In this document: in pieces, positions 26,516-35,787 of the stretch
Layout of the letters: each line of letters starts with the position of its first letter
Numbering within the stretch: position 1 is the stretch's first letter
NCBI GenBank assembly: GCA_021323165.1
Contig: JAJTCJ010000030.1
Coordinates: forward strand, 1-43,866
From: Bacteroidota bacterium
GTDB lineage: Bacteria > Bacteroidota > Bacteroidia > 2-12-FULL-35-15
DNA: 43,866 nucleotides
Reading direction: 5' to 3'
The notes under the pieces: model-generated
The model's input: the letters and a program-made list of their open reading frames with translations, nothing else
What the model was told of the DNA's origin: nothing
The model's database searches: none
Made by a program: the position numbers and the translations under genes

Positions 26516-27718
26516 TTATACTTTTTGAGCATTTTTAATCACTCCAAGTTCTTTGCCCACTTTTTCAAAAGCAGCTAAGGCTTTATCCAAATGTTCTTTT
26601 TCATGAGCTGCAGAAAGCTGAACACGGATCCGCGCTTGTCCTTTCGGAACCACAGGATAAAAGAAACCTGTTACATAAATTCCTTCATCCAATAGTTTAG
26701 CGGCAAATTCCTGTGCGAGCTTAGCTTCATACAACATTACAGGAACAATTGCCGAGTCGCCATCTTTAATTTCCAATCCAGCTTTTTTAATTCCTTGTTT
26801 AAAATAATTTACGTTCCACTCTAACTTATCACGCAAAGTGGTTGCCTCACTTAGCATATCAAGAACCGCAATTGAAGCGCCAACAATATGAGGCGCCAGC
26901 GAGTTACTGAAAAGATATGGACGGGAACGCTGACGCAATAATTCTATAATTTCTTTTTTACCGGATGTGAATCCACCCATTGCTCCGCCCAATGCTTTTC
27001 CTAAAGTGCCTGTAACAATGTCAACACGATTCATCACATTCTTCAATTCAATTGTCCCTCTTCCCGTTTTTCCAATGAAACCTGAAGCATGGCTTTCATC
27101 CACCATTACCATTGCATTGTATTTATCAGCAAGATCACAGATCTTATCTAATGGAGCAACAAACCCATCCATTGAAAAAACACCATCCGTTACAATCAGT
27201 CTGAAACGCTGTTTCTGTGCAGCTTTCAATTGCTCCTCCAGATCTTCCATATTGCAGTTCTTATAACGATAACGCTGCGCTTTACATAAACGAACACCGT
27301 CAATGATAGAAGCATGATTCAATTCATCGGAAATGATAGCATCTTCTTCACCAAGTAAAGGTTCAAAGACACCACCATTGGCATCAAAACAAGCAGCATA
27401 TAAAATTGTGTCTTCCTGGCCAACGAATTTCGAAAGCTTCTCTTCTAACTCTTTATGAATATCCTGAGTACCGCAGATAAAGCGAACGCTGCTCATGCCA
27501 TATCCATGACGATCAAGAGTTTGATGTGCTGCTTCAATAACTTTAGGATGAGATGAAAGTCCGAGATAATTATTAGCGCAGAAAATGATCACATCTTTTC
27601 CGTTCACTTTAACTACTGCACCTTGTTCTGTTGTGATTATTCTTTCGCGTTTAAACAAGCCTGCTTCATCTATGTTTTTTAATTCTGTTTGAAGATGATC
27701 TTTAAATTTTCCGTACAT
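26516..27718 (-). CDS. kbl: glycine C-acetyltransferase (2-amino-3-ketobutyrate CoA ligase)
   Basis: This 400-residue PLP enzyme is of the alpha-oxoamine synthase family. The PLP Lys is Lys241 in [15 protein letters not shown], and the pyridine-N ligand is Asp207 in MVDESHASG. The N-terminal [31 protein letters not shown] and [11 protein letters not shown] are characteristic of KBL. It converts 2-amino-3-ketobutyrate plus CoA to glycine and acetyl-CoA in threonine breakdown. Sister enzymes (serine palmitoyltransferase, BioF, HemA) share the fold, but the RFICGTQ signature and length favour KBL. No tdh gene is adjacent. It is downstream of an SRPBCC gene that has its own terminator. Confidence 0.9.
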   Translation of the reverse strand: MYGKFKDHLQTELKNIDEAGLFKRERIITTEQGAVVKVNGKDVIIFCANNYLGLSSHPKVIEAAHQTLDRHGYGMSSVRFICGTQDIHKELEEKLSKFVGQEDTILYAACFDANGGVFEPLLGEEDAIISDELNHASIIDGVRLCKAQRYRYKNCNMEDLEEQLKAAQKQRFRLIVTDGVFSMDGFVAPLDKICDLADKYNAMVMVDESHASGFIGKTGRGTIELKNVMNRVDIVTGTLGKALGGAMGGFTSGKKEIIELLRQRSRPYLFSNSLAPHIVGASIAVLDMLSEATTLRDKLEWNVNYFKQGIKKAGLEIKDGDSAIVPVMLYEAKLAQEFAAKLLDEGIYVTGFFYPVVPKGQARIRVQLSAAHEKEHLDKALAAFEKVGKELGVIKNAQKV

Positions 27719-27763
27719 GTTATAGATATGTGATTTAGATATTCTTTTTTAGTCATACAAAAA

Positions 27764-27806
27764 TACAAAAAAGCCCCTTCAGATGTTATTCTGAAAGGGC
27801 TAAAAA
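27764..27806 (-). terminator. rho-independent terminator of the SRPBCC gene
   Basis: The stem AGCCCCTTCAGA (27772-27783) pairs with TCTGAAAGGGCT (about 27790-27801) with one mismatch. A T-run follows on the minus strand (A-tract 27765-27771), 19 bases after the gene's stop. Confidence 0.8.
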
Positions 27807-27819
27807 AGTAACAAAAACG

Positions 27820-28338
27820 CTATTTTTCCAGGATATTCTTTAAGTTATTCAGTCCGCGATCAAAGTCCTTGATTAAAGCACCTTTCATCATAGCTGAAAA
27901 GAGATTCATGGGTCTACCGCTATTTCCTGTAAATCCCCAACGAACTCTTGTCTGGTTGTCTGATTCAGGCAAAGTTATGATATAAGCATCGTTGGTCATT
28001 TTCATTGGCCTTTCAAAACGCAATTGCATATTCACTCTTTCACCATCCATAATTCCTGTTATTTCCTGCTCACCTTTACCGACTTTCTTATTTCCATCCC
28101 AACGCGAAACGAAACCTACAGTTCCGTCTGTGCCTGTAAAGTCTCTTACCATATTTGGGTCCTTCATGTTCCATACACTCCAGCTATCCTGGTTTTTAAG
28201 AAATCTCACATAGGAGAAAACCTCTGCTTTCGGTTTGTTAATCATAATATCGCGTTCCAATTTAAATTCAGTAGGAACTGTGAGAGACAAGATCAAGATC
28301 AGGATTATTAATCCGATTAAAATATAAAGAAATATCAT
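27820..28338 (-). CDS. membrane-anchored SRPBCC (polyketide cyclase/START-like) protein
   Basis: This 172-residue protein has an N-terminal membrane segment (about residues 3-20, FLYILIGLIILILILSL) followed by an SRPBCC domain. That fold starts with a ligand-cavity strand (KLERDIMINKPKAEVFSYVRFLKNQDSWSVW, split across the first strand and helix). It ends with the long C-terminal helix (MKGALIKDFDRGLNNLKNILEK). Such domains bind hydrophobic ligands; many are of unknown role. The transcript is monocistronic, ending in a terminator before kbl. Confidence 0.82.
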   Translation of the reverse strand: MIFLYILIGLIILILILSLTVPTEFKLERDIMINKPKAEVFSYVRFLKNQDSWSVWNMKDPNMVRDFTGTDGTVGFVSRWDGNKKVGKGEQEITGIMDGERVNMQLRFERPMKMTNDAYIITLPESDNQTRVRWGFTGNSGRPMNLFSAMMKGALIKDFDRGLNNLKNILEK

Positions 28339-28456
28339 ACTGCTATTTTTTATGTATTTGAATACAATATTAGATACAAAATGTAAATATTCAAAATAGC
28401 TTATGACACGGTAATTTTCTTAAATTAGAGTCCTTCAAAACAGACAAATAAAATTA

Positions 28457-29623
28457 ATGAAAAAGATCATGCTGCTTGGCTCAGGCGAACTCGGAAAAGA
28501 ATTCGTCATAGCTGTTAAACGTCTTGGACAATATGTTATAGCTGTTGACTCGTATGATGATGCACCGGCACAACAAGTAGCAGATGAACGTGAGGTTATA
28601 AACATGCTTGACGGGGAAGCACTTGATCGCATTGTAGCCAAACATAAGCCTGATCTTATTGTACCTGAAATAGAAGCAATCCGCACAGAACGTTTTTATG
28701 ATTATGAAAAGCAAGGCATTCAGGTTGTTCCAAGTGCAAAGGCTGCTAATTTTACAATGAACCGTAAGGCGATCAGGGATCTTGCAGCAAAAGAACTGGG
28801 ATTAAAAACTGCTAAATATGAATATGCAAATAGCTTAGAAGAATTATCTGCAGTAGTTAATATAGTTGGAATGCCTTGTGTTGTTAAACCTCTGATGAGT
28901 TCTTCCGGCAAAGGACAAAGTGTGATCAAAACAGAAGCCGATATTGTTAAAGCATGGGATTATGCGCAGGCAGGCAAGCGTGGAGATTACACAGAAGTGA
29001 TCGCAGAAGCGTTTGTTAAATTCACTTCAGAAATAACATTACTTACAGTCACACAAAAAAACGGAAACACTTTATTTTGCCCTCCGATAGGTCATCGTCA
29101 GGAACGTGGCGATTACCAGGAAAGCTGGCAGCCTGCAGAAATTAAATCGGAACACTTAAAAGAGGCTCAGCAAATGGCTGAAAAAGTTACTAAAGCTTTA
29201 AGCGGTGCAGGACTTTGGGGTGTTGAATTTTTTCTTGCCGATGATGGAGTTTATTTTTCGGAATTATCTCCTCGCCCACATGATACAGGTATGGTAACTC
29301 TCGCAGGAACTCAAAATTTTTCCGAATTCGAATTACATGCACGTGCTGTACTTGGTTTACCAATAGCAGAAATAGTTTTGGAGCGAACAGGCGCAAGTGC
29401 TGTGATACTTGCTGATAAGGAAGGTACGCTCCCTCAATATGAGGGTTTACAAAATGCTATGAATTATAAAAAAAGCGATGTTCGGATCTTTGGAAAGCCA
29501 ATTACAAGGCCTTACAGAAGAATGGCTGTTGCGCTTACTTATGATACAGTTGGAAGCGATGTCAACAAAGTGAAAGAAAGAGCAATCGAGATTGCAAAAT
29601 TGATTACGGTTAAATCGGAATAA
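28457..29623 (+). CDS. purT: formate-dependent phosphoribosylglycinamide formyltransferase
   Basis: This 388-residue ATP-grasp enzyme matches PurT, which makes formyl-GAR from GAR, formate and ATP in purine synthesis. Visible motifs are the N-terminal [19 protein letters not shown] (GAR-binding half), [15 protein letters not shown] (ATP-binding loop), [28 protein letters not shown] (Mg and substrate site) and the C-terminal [14 protein letters not shown]. Length agrees with the family (about 390). The ATG at 28457 begins directly at the Rossmann strand ([13 protein letters not shown]). It is followed after 41 bases by the POT transporter gene in the same direction, so the two may be co-transcribed. 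Confidence 0.93.
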   Translation: MKKIMLLGSGELGKEFVIAVKRLGQYVIAVDSYDDAPAQQVADEREVINMLDGEALDRIVAKHKPDLIVPEIEAIRTERFYDYEKQGIQVVPSAKAANFTMNRKAIRDLAAKELGLKTAKYEYANSLEELSAVVNIVGMPCVVKPLMSSSGKGQSVIKTEADIVKAWDYAQAGKRGDYTEVIAEAFVKFTSEITLLTVTQKNGNTLFCPPIGHRQERGDYQESWQPAEIKSEHLKEAQQMAEKVTKALSGAGLWGVEFFLADDGVYFSELSPRPHDTGMVTLAGTQNFSEFELHARAVLGLPIAEIVLERTGASAVILADKEGTLPQYEGLQNAMNYKKSDVRIFGKPITRPYRRMAVALTYDTVGSDVNKVKERAIEIAKLITVKSE

Positions 29624-29664
29624 TAAACTTGAAGTAAATAAATATCTTTTTAAAAGAGGACAAA

Positions 29665-31146
29665 ATGGAAAAAATACAAACATTAGAAGAAATACAAAAT
29701 TTTAAAGGAAAATATCCTAAGCAGTTATGGTATCTCTTCTTTTCTGAAATGTGGGAACGTTTCTCATTTTATGGTATGAGAGGAATGCTGGTAATATTCA
29801 TGGTCGACAAATTAGCCATGAATGCAACTGATGCCAACCTTCAGTACGGGGCTACTCAGGCATTTGTATATGCATTTACTTTTATTGGTGGACTATTTGC
29901 CGATAAGATACTGGGTTATCGGAAATCATTATTCTGGGGAGGCATCCTCATGATCGCAGGAAGTTTTATTCTTTCACTTGATCCTGAAAATTATTTTTTC
30001 CTTGGAATCAGTTTTACCATAATTGGATCCGGATTTTTTAAACCTAATATTTCTACGATGGTTGGGGCACTTTATAAAAAAGGGGATAACAGAACAGATG
30101 CTGGGTTCTCATTATTTTATGCAGGGATAAATCTGGGAGCACTTTTAGGAGGTTATGCTTGTATCTCAATTGCTCAATCCTATTCCTGGAAACTTGCATT
30201 CGGACTTGCTGCTATCGTAATGACTATAAGCTTAGTAACTTTTATTTTCACGCAACGCTCTCTTGGTCCTATCGGTTTAACTCCGATCCGCGCTGAAGGG
30301 AATTCCAAAAAGAACTGGTATGAATATGCTGTTTACGGAGGCTCCTTATTAGTGATCCCGGTAATCATGATAATGGTTTCTAAAACTCAATATACTGATT
30401 GGTTCATGTATATTATTGGGCCCTGCGTTCTTGTTTACTTAATTTACGAAATGATGAAGTATCCGGTAGCTGATAGAAAGAAATTAATTGCTGCGCTGAT
30501 CTTCATTTTATTTTCGATTTTATTTTGGGCATTTTTTGAACAAAGCGGAGGATCGCTAAGTTTGTTTGCAGCAAATAATTTAAAAGACACTGTTGCAGGT
30601 GTGCCGCTAAATCCAAACGGGGTTAACAATTCAGCTAATTCATTTTTTGTAATTGTTTTTGCTGCTCTTATCGGAATGGTCTGGATCTGGATGAGCAAAA
30701 GAAAAATTGAACCAAACACTATCGTTAAATTCGGTTTAGGATTTCTTTTCCTTGCAGGTGGATTTTATGTTTTTTACTGGACCAAATTTTTTGCAGATGC
30801 AAATGGAATGACCTCTCTTGATCTGTTTACTTTCGGATGGTTCATTATTACTTTCGGTGAATTGTGCTTATCACCGATCGGAATGTCTGTAATGACAAAA
30901 CTGTCACCGCCTAAGCTCCAGGCAATGATGATGGGAATGTGGTTTTTAGCAAGTGCTTACGGACAATATTTTGCAGGATTATTAGGAGCTAATATAGCAG
31001 AAGCCTCAAGCAATTCAACAAACCTGGAAAGCTTAAACATATATGCGGATGGATATAAACAGCTTGGGATCTACGCGCTGGTATGTGGAGTTGTTATGAT
31101 CGCAATTTCACCCTTGGTGAAGAAACTGATGCAGGAGGTTAAATAA
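29665..31146 (+). CDS. POT/PTR-family proton-coupled peptide transporter
   Basis: This 493-residue membrane protein has about 14 hydrophobic segments. The POT signature ExxERFxYYG is seen as EMWERFSFYG at residues 28-37, and the second PTR signature near FFKPNISTMVGALYKKGDNRTDAGFS. The family imports di- and tripeptides with protons. The start is preceded by GAGGAC, one of the few Shine-Dalgarno-like stretches in this window. The mnmH gene begins 1 base after the stop, so translation is probably coupled even though the functions seem unrelated. Confidence 0.9.
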   Translation: MEKIQTLEEIQNFKGKYPKQLWYLFFSEMWERFSFYGMRGMLVIFMVDKLAMNATDANLQYGATQAFVYAFTFIGGLFADKILGYRKSLFWGGILMIAGSFILSLDPENYFFLGISFTIIGSGFFKPNISTMVGALYKKGDNRTDAGFSLFYAGINLGALLGGYACISIAQSYSWKLAFGLAAIVMTISLVTFIFTQRSLGPIGLTPIRAEGNSKKNWYEYAVYGGSLLVIPVIMIMVSKTQYTDWFMYIIGPCVLVYLIYEMMKYPVADRKKLIAALIFILFSILFWAFFEQSGGSLSLFAANNLKDTVAGVPLNPNGVNNSANSFFVIVFAALIGMVWIWMSKRKIEPNTIVKFGLGFLFLAGGFYVFYWTKFFADANGMTSLDLFTFGWFIITFGELCLSPIGMSVMTKLSPPKLQAMMMGMWFLASAYGQYFAGLLGANIAEASSNSTNLESLNIYADGYKQLGIYALVCGVVMIAISPLVKKLMQEVK

Positions 31147-31147
31147 G

Positions 31148-32179
31148 TTGCCTACATCAATCGACATAAAAGAATTCATTAAATTATCGGAACAACATCC
31201 GGTTATTGATGTTAGAACACCTGCAGAATTTGAACAAGGCCACATCCCTGGTGCTTATAATATTCCGATTTTCAGTAATGAAGAGCGTAAGATAATTGGC
31301 ACTATCTATAAACAGGAAGGAAAACAACCCGCGATTTTAAAAGGACTCGAGCTTGTAGGGCCAAAGCTCCATGAATTCATTCGCGCTGCAAATAATATAA
31401 CCAATAACGGAATTCTGCTTACACATTGCTGGCGCGGAGGAATGCGCAGCGCAAGCATGGGCTGGTTGTTTGAGAGCTATGGTTTTAAAAGCATAACTTT
31501 AAAAGGCGGTTATAAAAAATATAGAAATCGCGTTCTTGAAAGTTTTGCCGAACCTAAGAACATTATTGTTGTTGGCGGCAGGACCGGTTCAGGAAAAACA
31601 CTTATTCTACACGAACTTCAAAACCAGGGAGAGCAGATTGTTGATCTTGAAAAGATCGCACATCATAAAGGATCTTCTTACGGTTCCTTTGGAGAAGAAA
31701 AACAAGTATCTCAGGAACAATTTGAAAATGAAGTTTCACATGCCTTTTCAAAGATCGATACCGGAAAAATCTGCTGGGTGGAAGATGAAAGCAGAAAAAT
31801 AGGAATCAATGTTCTGCATGATGATCTGTGGGCACAAATGAGAGCAGCAAAGGTATTTTGTATTGATCTGGCATTGGAAGAAAGAGTTGCATATCTCGCA
31901 GAAGAATACGGTAAGTTCACTAAAGAAGAGTTGATCACAGCCACTCAACGCATCGGTAAAAAATTAGGTGGTCAGCATGTGAAACGTGCAGTTGAAGCCA
32001 TAGAGGAAGGGGATCTCAAAACGGCTTGTGAAATAACTCTTGTGTATTATGACCGATCTTATGAATATGGTTTGAGTCAGCGCCCAACCGAAAACATTAT
32101 CAAATTTAAATTCAACAAGCTGGATCCGCAGCATATTGCGAAAGCAATAAAACTCCAAGCTCATACTTCGACAGGCTAA
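31148..32179 (+). CDS. mnmH: tRNA 2-selenouridine synthase (SelU)
   Basis: This 343-residue protein has an N-terminal rhodanese domain with the active-site Cys94 in LLTHCWRGGMRS. A P-loop domain with GGRTGSGKT (143-151) follows. MnmH replaces the sulfur of 2-thiouridine at the tRNA wobble position with selenium, via a geranylated intermediate, using selenophosphate. The start is TTG, 1 base after the transporter stop; no ATG lies nearby upstream, and the rhodanese fold begins at once (DIKEFIKLSEQHPVIDVRTP). selD follows after a 53-base gap and supplies selenophosphate, so these two form a functional pair. Length is typical. Confidence 0.93.
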   Translation: MPTSIDIKEFIKLSEQHPVIDVRTPAEFEQGHIPGAYNIPIFSNEERKIIGTIYKQEGKQPAILKGLELVGPKLHEFIRAANNITNNGILLTHCWRGGMRSASMGWLFESYGFKSITLKGGYKKYRNRVLESFAEPKNIIVVGGRTGSGKTLILHELQNQGEQIVDLEKIAHHKGSSYGSFGEEKQVSQEQFENEVSHAFSKIDTGKICWVEDESRKIGINVLHDDLWAQMRAAKVFCIDLALEERVAYLAEEYGKFTKEELITATQRIGKKLGGQHVKRAVEAIEEGDLKTACEITLVYYDRSYEYGLSQRPTENIIKFKFNKLDPQHIAKAIKLQAHTSTG

Positions 32180-32232
32180 GTAGGACAACACAAAAAAATC
32201 AACATTCATCTTTGCGTCTTAGCAGTAAAAAA

Positions 32233-33270
32233 ATGGAACAAATAAAACTTACACAATATTCTCACGGGGCCGGCTGCGGATGTAAAATAGCTCCGCATGT
32301 TCTTGAAGAAATATTAAAAACGGATCTTATATCTCCTTCCAACGATAAATTAATTGTTGGTAACAGCACGAAAGATGATGCTGCTGTCTATGATATCGGG
32401 AATGATCAGGGCTTAATCAGTACAACGGATTTCTTTATGCCTATTGTTGATGACGCGGAAGATTTCGGGAAAATAGCATCAGCCAATGCCATTAGCGATG
32501 TTTATGCAATGGGTGGAAAACCTTTAATGGCAGTTGCAATCTTAGGCTGGCCGATAAATAAACTTTCAACTGAACTTGCAAAAAAAGTAATTGACGGAGC
32601 ACGTAAGATCTGTGCGGAAGCAAATATACCTCTTGCCGGAGGACATAGCATTGACAGTCCGGAACCTATTTTTGGACTAGCAGTTACAGGTATTATAGAC
32701 CTGAAAAATCTTAAACAAAATAATACTGCAAAAGAAGGTGATCTTATTTATGTCACAAAAAAAATTGGTGTAGGAATTCTAACCACTGCTGAAAAAAAAG
32801 GGTTGCTTCGTGAAGATCATGTTGGTATCGCGGCAAAACAAATGATGAACTTAAATAAATCCGGGGAAAAGTTCGGAAAGCTGGATTATGTAACAGCCAT
32901 GACAGATGTAACAGGCTTTGGTTTACTTGGACATCTTATTGAAATGGCAGAAGGAGCAAATTTAACCGTTGAACTTGATTACGCTAAAGTTCCTATGATC
33001 AATGATCTCGCGTTTTACATATCTCAAATGTGTGTTCCCGATAACAGTTTTCGAAACTGGAGCGGTTATGATCCGAAAGTATCAGGTATAACCGGGGATT
33101 CTTTACTAACACTGTGTGATCCTCAGACTAACGGAGGGTTATTAGTTACTATAAAACCTGAATTTAAAACCGATTTTGAAGCTGTTCTTAAAGGGGAGGG
33201 CATGAATGAATTTGCGCAACCTATTGGAGTAATGAACAAAAAATCTGAAAAGGTTGTTGTGATTATTTAG
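32233..33270 (+). CDS. selD: selenide, water dikinase (selenophosphate synthetase), Cys form
   Basis: From the ATG at 32233 this is a 345-residue enzyme that makes selenophosphate from selenide and ATP. The catalytic segment SHGAGCGCKI is at 10-19. Cys15 corresponds to E. coli Cys17 and Lys18 to Lys20, so the enzyme is the cysteine form rather than a selenoprotein. ATP/Mg-binding motifs include ISTTDFFMPIVDD and ANAISDVYAMGGKPL. Glycine-rich GGHSIDSPEPIFGL and TDVTGFGLLGHL complete the family pattern. A TTG at 32212 extends the frame by seven residues, but family members start near MEQIKLTQYS. It overlaps the convergent desulfurase gene by eight bases. Confidence 0.93.
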   Translation: MEQIKLTQYSHGAGCGCKIAPHVLEEILKTDLISPSNDKLIVGNSTKDDAAVYDIGNDQGLISTTDFFMPIVDDAEDFGKIASANAISDVYAMGGKPLMAVAILGWPINKLSTELAKKVIDGARKICAEANIPLAGGHSIDSPEPIFGLAVTGIIDLKNLKQNNTAKEGDLIYVTKKIGVGILTTAEKKGLLREDHVGIAAKQMMNLNKSGEKFGKLDYVTAMTDVTGFGLLGHLIEMAEGANLTVELDYAKVPMINDLAFYISQMCVPDNSFRNWSGYDPKVSGITGDSLLTLCDPQTNGGLLVTIKPEFKTDFEAVLKGEGMNEFAQPIGVMNKKSEKVVVII

Positions 33271-34432
33271 GACCTTTATCGCCCTGATTCGATCTTAACA
33301 TTTTTACTGCTGAGCTAATGCTTTCAATAGTTTCAGTTATTTCTGCCTCGTTGGTAAACTTTCCGAGGCCGAAACGAATAGAAGAATAAGAATCCTCATC
33401 ACTCAAACCCATTGCTTTTAATACATGAGAAGGTTCCTGAACAGCTGAAGTACAGGCGGATCCCATCGCAATTGCAATGTGAGGAATTTTATTGATCAGG
33501 CTTTCAGATCTTATTCCATGAAAACAAATATTCGAAGTATTGTAAAGACGATGTTTGATGCTTCCGTTTATAAAAACATCCGGCTGCTCGCACAAGGCTT
33601 GTTCTAAGCGAATTCTTAATTTAGAAATGCGGGCCGAATCTTCCCACATTTCTGCTTTTGCAATCTCACAGGCTTTTCCAAGTCCCACAATTCCCGTTAT
33701 ATTTAATGTTCCGGAGCGAAGTCCTCGTTCATGCCCTCCTCCATCGATTTGAGGAAATAATGTAACCCGCGGATCTTTTCTTCTTACATACAAAGCACCA
33801 ACTCCTTTAGGTCCGTAAAATTTATGAGCACTCAAACAAAGTAGATCAATATGCTCGTCCTCAACATCAATGTTGATCTTACCCACAGCCTGGGTAGCAT
33901 CACATAAAAAAATACATTTTGCAGCATGAACTATTTCCGCTATTTGCTTAACCGGCTGAATTACTCCTGTTTCATTATTTGCATACATAACGGCAACAAG
34001 AATTGTTTGATCGGTAATAGCATTTTTTAATTCATCGGGATCTATCAATCCTTCGCGATCAACAGATAAATAAGTTATAATCGCACCTTTATTTTCCAAT
34101 GCTTTGCAGGTATCTAACACTGCTTTGTGTTCAGTCTTAACGGTAATAATGTGCTTCCCTTTACTCTGATAAATTTCCCAAACACCTTTGATCGCAAGAT
34201 TAATTGCTTCGGTTGCGCCCGAAGTGAACACTATTTCCTGGTCCAGGCAATTGATTAAATCTGCAACTTGTTTCCTTGAAGTTTTAACAGCATCATTTGC
34301 TAGCCATCCAAATGCATGCGTCCGGCTTGCTGCATTCCCGAATTTTTCAGTAAAATAAGGCAGCATAGTTTCCAGTACTCTTGGATCAAGTGGAGTAGTT
34401 GCATTATGATCTAAGTAAACAAGTGTTTTCAC
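33263..34432 (-). CDS. cysteine desulfurase, IscS/NifS type
   Basis: This 389-residue PLP enzyme is of the group I cysteine desulfurases. The PLP Lys is Lys204 in LSAHKFYGPKG, the ring-stacking His is in KTEHKAV at 99-105, and the persulfide Cys is Cys327 in MGSACTSAVQEPSH. The start is GTG (34430-34432) followed by KTLVYLDHNATTPLDP, the usual family N-terminus, with a -7 box four bases upstream. It removes sulfur from cysteine as a protein-bound persulfide. Convergent overlap with selD suggests, but does not prove, a role in sulfur or selenium delivery for mnmH/selD. sufS is a second, separate desulfurase next door. Confidence 0.9.
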   Translation of the reverse strand: MKTLVYLDHNATTPLDPRVLETMLPYFTEKFGNAASRTHAFGWLANDAVKTSRKQVADLINCLDQEIVFTSGATEAINLAIKGVWEIYQSKGKHIITVKTEHKAVLDTCKALENKGAIITYLSVDREGLIDPDELKNAITDQTILVAVMYANNETGVIQPVKQIAEIVHAAKCIFLCDATQAVGKINIDVEDEHIDLLCLSAHKFYGPKGVGALYVRRKDPRVTLFPQIDGGGHERGLRSGTLNITGIVGLGKACEIAKAEMWEDSARISKLRIRLEQALCEQPDVFINGSIKHRLYNTSNICFHGIRSESLINKIPHIAIAMGSACTSAVQEPSHVLKAMGLSDEDSYSSIRFGLGKFTNEAEITETIESISSAVKMLRSNQGDKGPK

Positions 34433-34436
34433 CCAA

Positions 34437-34444
34437 CAAAAATA
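34437..34444 (-). promoter_or_regulatory. -7 promoter box four bases before the GTG start of the IscS-like gene
   Basis: On the minus strand TATTTTTG is followed by TTGG and then GTG at 34432. It is an exact TAnnTTTG match without a well-placed -33 element. Confidence 0.55.
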
Positions 34445-34520
34445 TGAATAGAAATCGGATAAACATCCCTCTTAAACTACTTTATTTGCAGGGAAAGAGT
34501 CCCTTATTTAGAATTATTCT

Positions 34521-34528
34521 TAACTTTG
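34521..34528 (+). promoter_or_regulatory. -7 promoter box of sufS
   Basis: TAACTTTG matches TAnnTTTG exactly and lies 11 bases before the sufS ATG at 34540. This rules out the 47-residue N-terminal extension of the open frame. No -33 element is evident. Confidence 0.6.
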
Positions 34529-34539
34529 TATTCCCAATT

Positions 34540-35787
34540 ATGACTGAGTTAAAAACACCTGATATATCCATCATCGACATTGATAAGATCCGTGCTGATT
34601 TTCCTATTCTTTCCGATAAGGTTAACGGTAAACCTCTGATATATTTTGATAATGGTGCCACATCGCAAAAACCGATTCAGGTTATAGAAACGATAACGAA
34701 TTATTATAAACATCAGAATGCGAATATCCATCGCGGTGTTCATACTTTAAGTCAGGAAATAACTGTTGCTTATGAAAATGCCAGAGCAACAGTTCAGAAG
34801 CATCTGAATGCATTATATTCCCATGAAATAATTTTTACTTCAGGAACAACTGAATCAATTAATCTGGTAGCTCATTCTTTTGCAAAACAATTTCTTTCAA
34901 ATGGGGATGAAGTGATCGTTACCGCGATGGAACATCATTCCAATATTCTGCCATGGCAAATGGTTTGTGAAGAAAGAGGCGCATTACTAAAAGTTGTTCC
35001 AATCAATTCTGACGGAGAATTAATTCTTGAAGAATATAAAAAGCTGCTAAATAAAAAAACGAAGATTGTTGCAGTTACACATATTTCCAATACGCTTGGA
35101 ACCATTAATCCTGTTAAAGAAATAATTGATCTTGCACATGCCCAAAACATTCCTGTTTTAGTTGATGGTGCACAGGCTGTTCCTCATACTTTCGTAAATG
35201 TTCAGGATATGGATGCTGATTTTTACTGTTTTAGCGGGCATAAACTTTTTGGACCTACAGGTGTTGGGGTTCTATATGGAAAAGAAAAATGGCTTAATCA
35301 GTTACCACCTTATAAAGTCGGAGGCGGTACAATCAAAACGGTTTCTTTTGAAAGAACTGAATACGCTGACTTACCATTGAAATTCGAAGCTGGCACTCCG
35401 CACATTGAAGGTGGTATAGGTTTAGCGGTTGCCATAGATTATGTTAATGAAATAGGCCTTGATAAGATCGCTGCTTACGAACATGACCTACTTGAATATG
35501 CTACCGGTCTTCTCCAAAAGACAGATGGTGTAAAAATTATTGGGACTGCTAAAAACAAAGCCAGTGTAATTTCATTTGTTGTTGAGGGATTGCATGCTTT
35601 TGATATAGGAACAATATTAGATCAGCTTGGAATTGCTGTAAGAACAGGACATCATTGCACGCAGCCACTTATGACTCATTATTGCATTCAGGGAACTGTT
35701 AGAGCAGCATTCGCTTTTTATAATACCAAACAGGAGATCGATCTGTTTATTCAGGGTTTGGAACGGGCTATTAAAATGTTAAGATGA
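34540..35787 (+). CDS. sufS: SufS-type cysteine desulfurase / selenocysteine lyase
   Basis: From the ATG at 34540 this is a 415-residue group II desulfurase. The PLP Lys is Lys235 in CFSGHKLFGPTGVG and the reactive Cys is Cys373 in VRTGHHCTQPLM. The N-terminal IRADFPILSDKVNGKPLIYF is typical of SufS. It transfers sulfur from cysteine to SufE for Fe-S cluster assembly. The open frame extends upstream to 34399 but runs into the divergent gene and across the promoter box, so I use the inner ATG. The stop overlaps sufE by four bases (ATGA), a strong sign of coupled translation in the operon sufS-sufE-DUF59-DUF2480. Confidence 0.93.
   Translation: MTELKTPDISIIDIDKIRADFPILSDKVNGKPLIYFDNGATSQKPIQVIETITNYYKHQNANIHRGVHTLSQEITVAYENARATVQKHLNALYSHEIIFTSGTTESINLVAHSFAKQFLSNGDEVIVTAMEHHSNILPWQMVCEERGALLKVVPINSDGELILEEYKKLLNKKTKIVAVTHISNTLGTINPVKEIIDLAHAQNIPVLVDGAQAVPHTFVNVQDMDADFYCFSGHKLFGPTGVGVLYGKEKWLNQLPPYKVGGGTIKTVSFERTEYADLPLKFEAGTPHIEGGIGLAVAIDYVNEIGLDKIAAYEHDLLEYATGLLQKTDGVKIIGTAKNKASVISFVVEGLHAFDIGTILDQLGIAVRTGHHCTQPLMTHYCIQGTVRAAFAFYNTKQEIDLFIQGLERAIKMLR

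Noticed and set aside
28339..28456. Possible promoter boxes between the SRPBCC gene and purT
   Set aside because: Several near-matches (for example TAATTTTC) differ at a defining base, and no paired element lies at the right distance.
32233..33270. SelD as a selenoprotein
   Set aside because: The catalytic position is a TGC/TGT-type cysteine codon within GCGCK and the frame has no in-frame TGA.
34399..34539. N-terminal extension of sufS
   Set aside because: It overlaps the divergent desulfurase gene and lies across the -7 box; the family N-terminus starts at the inner ATG at 34540.
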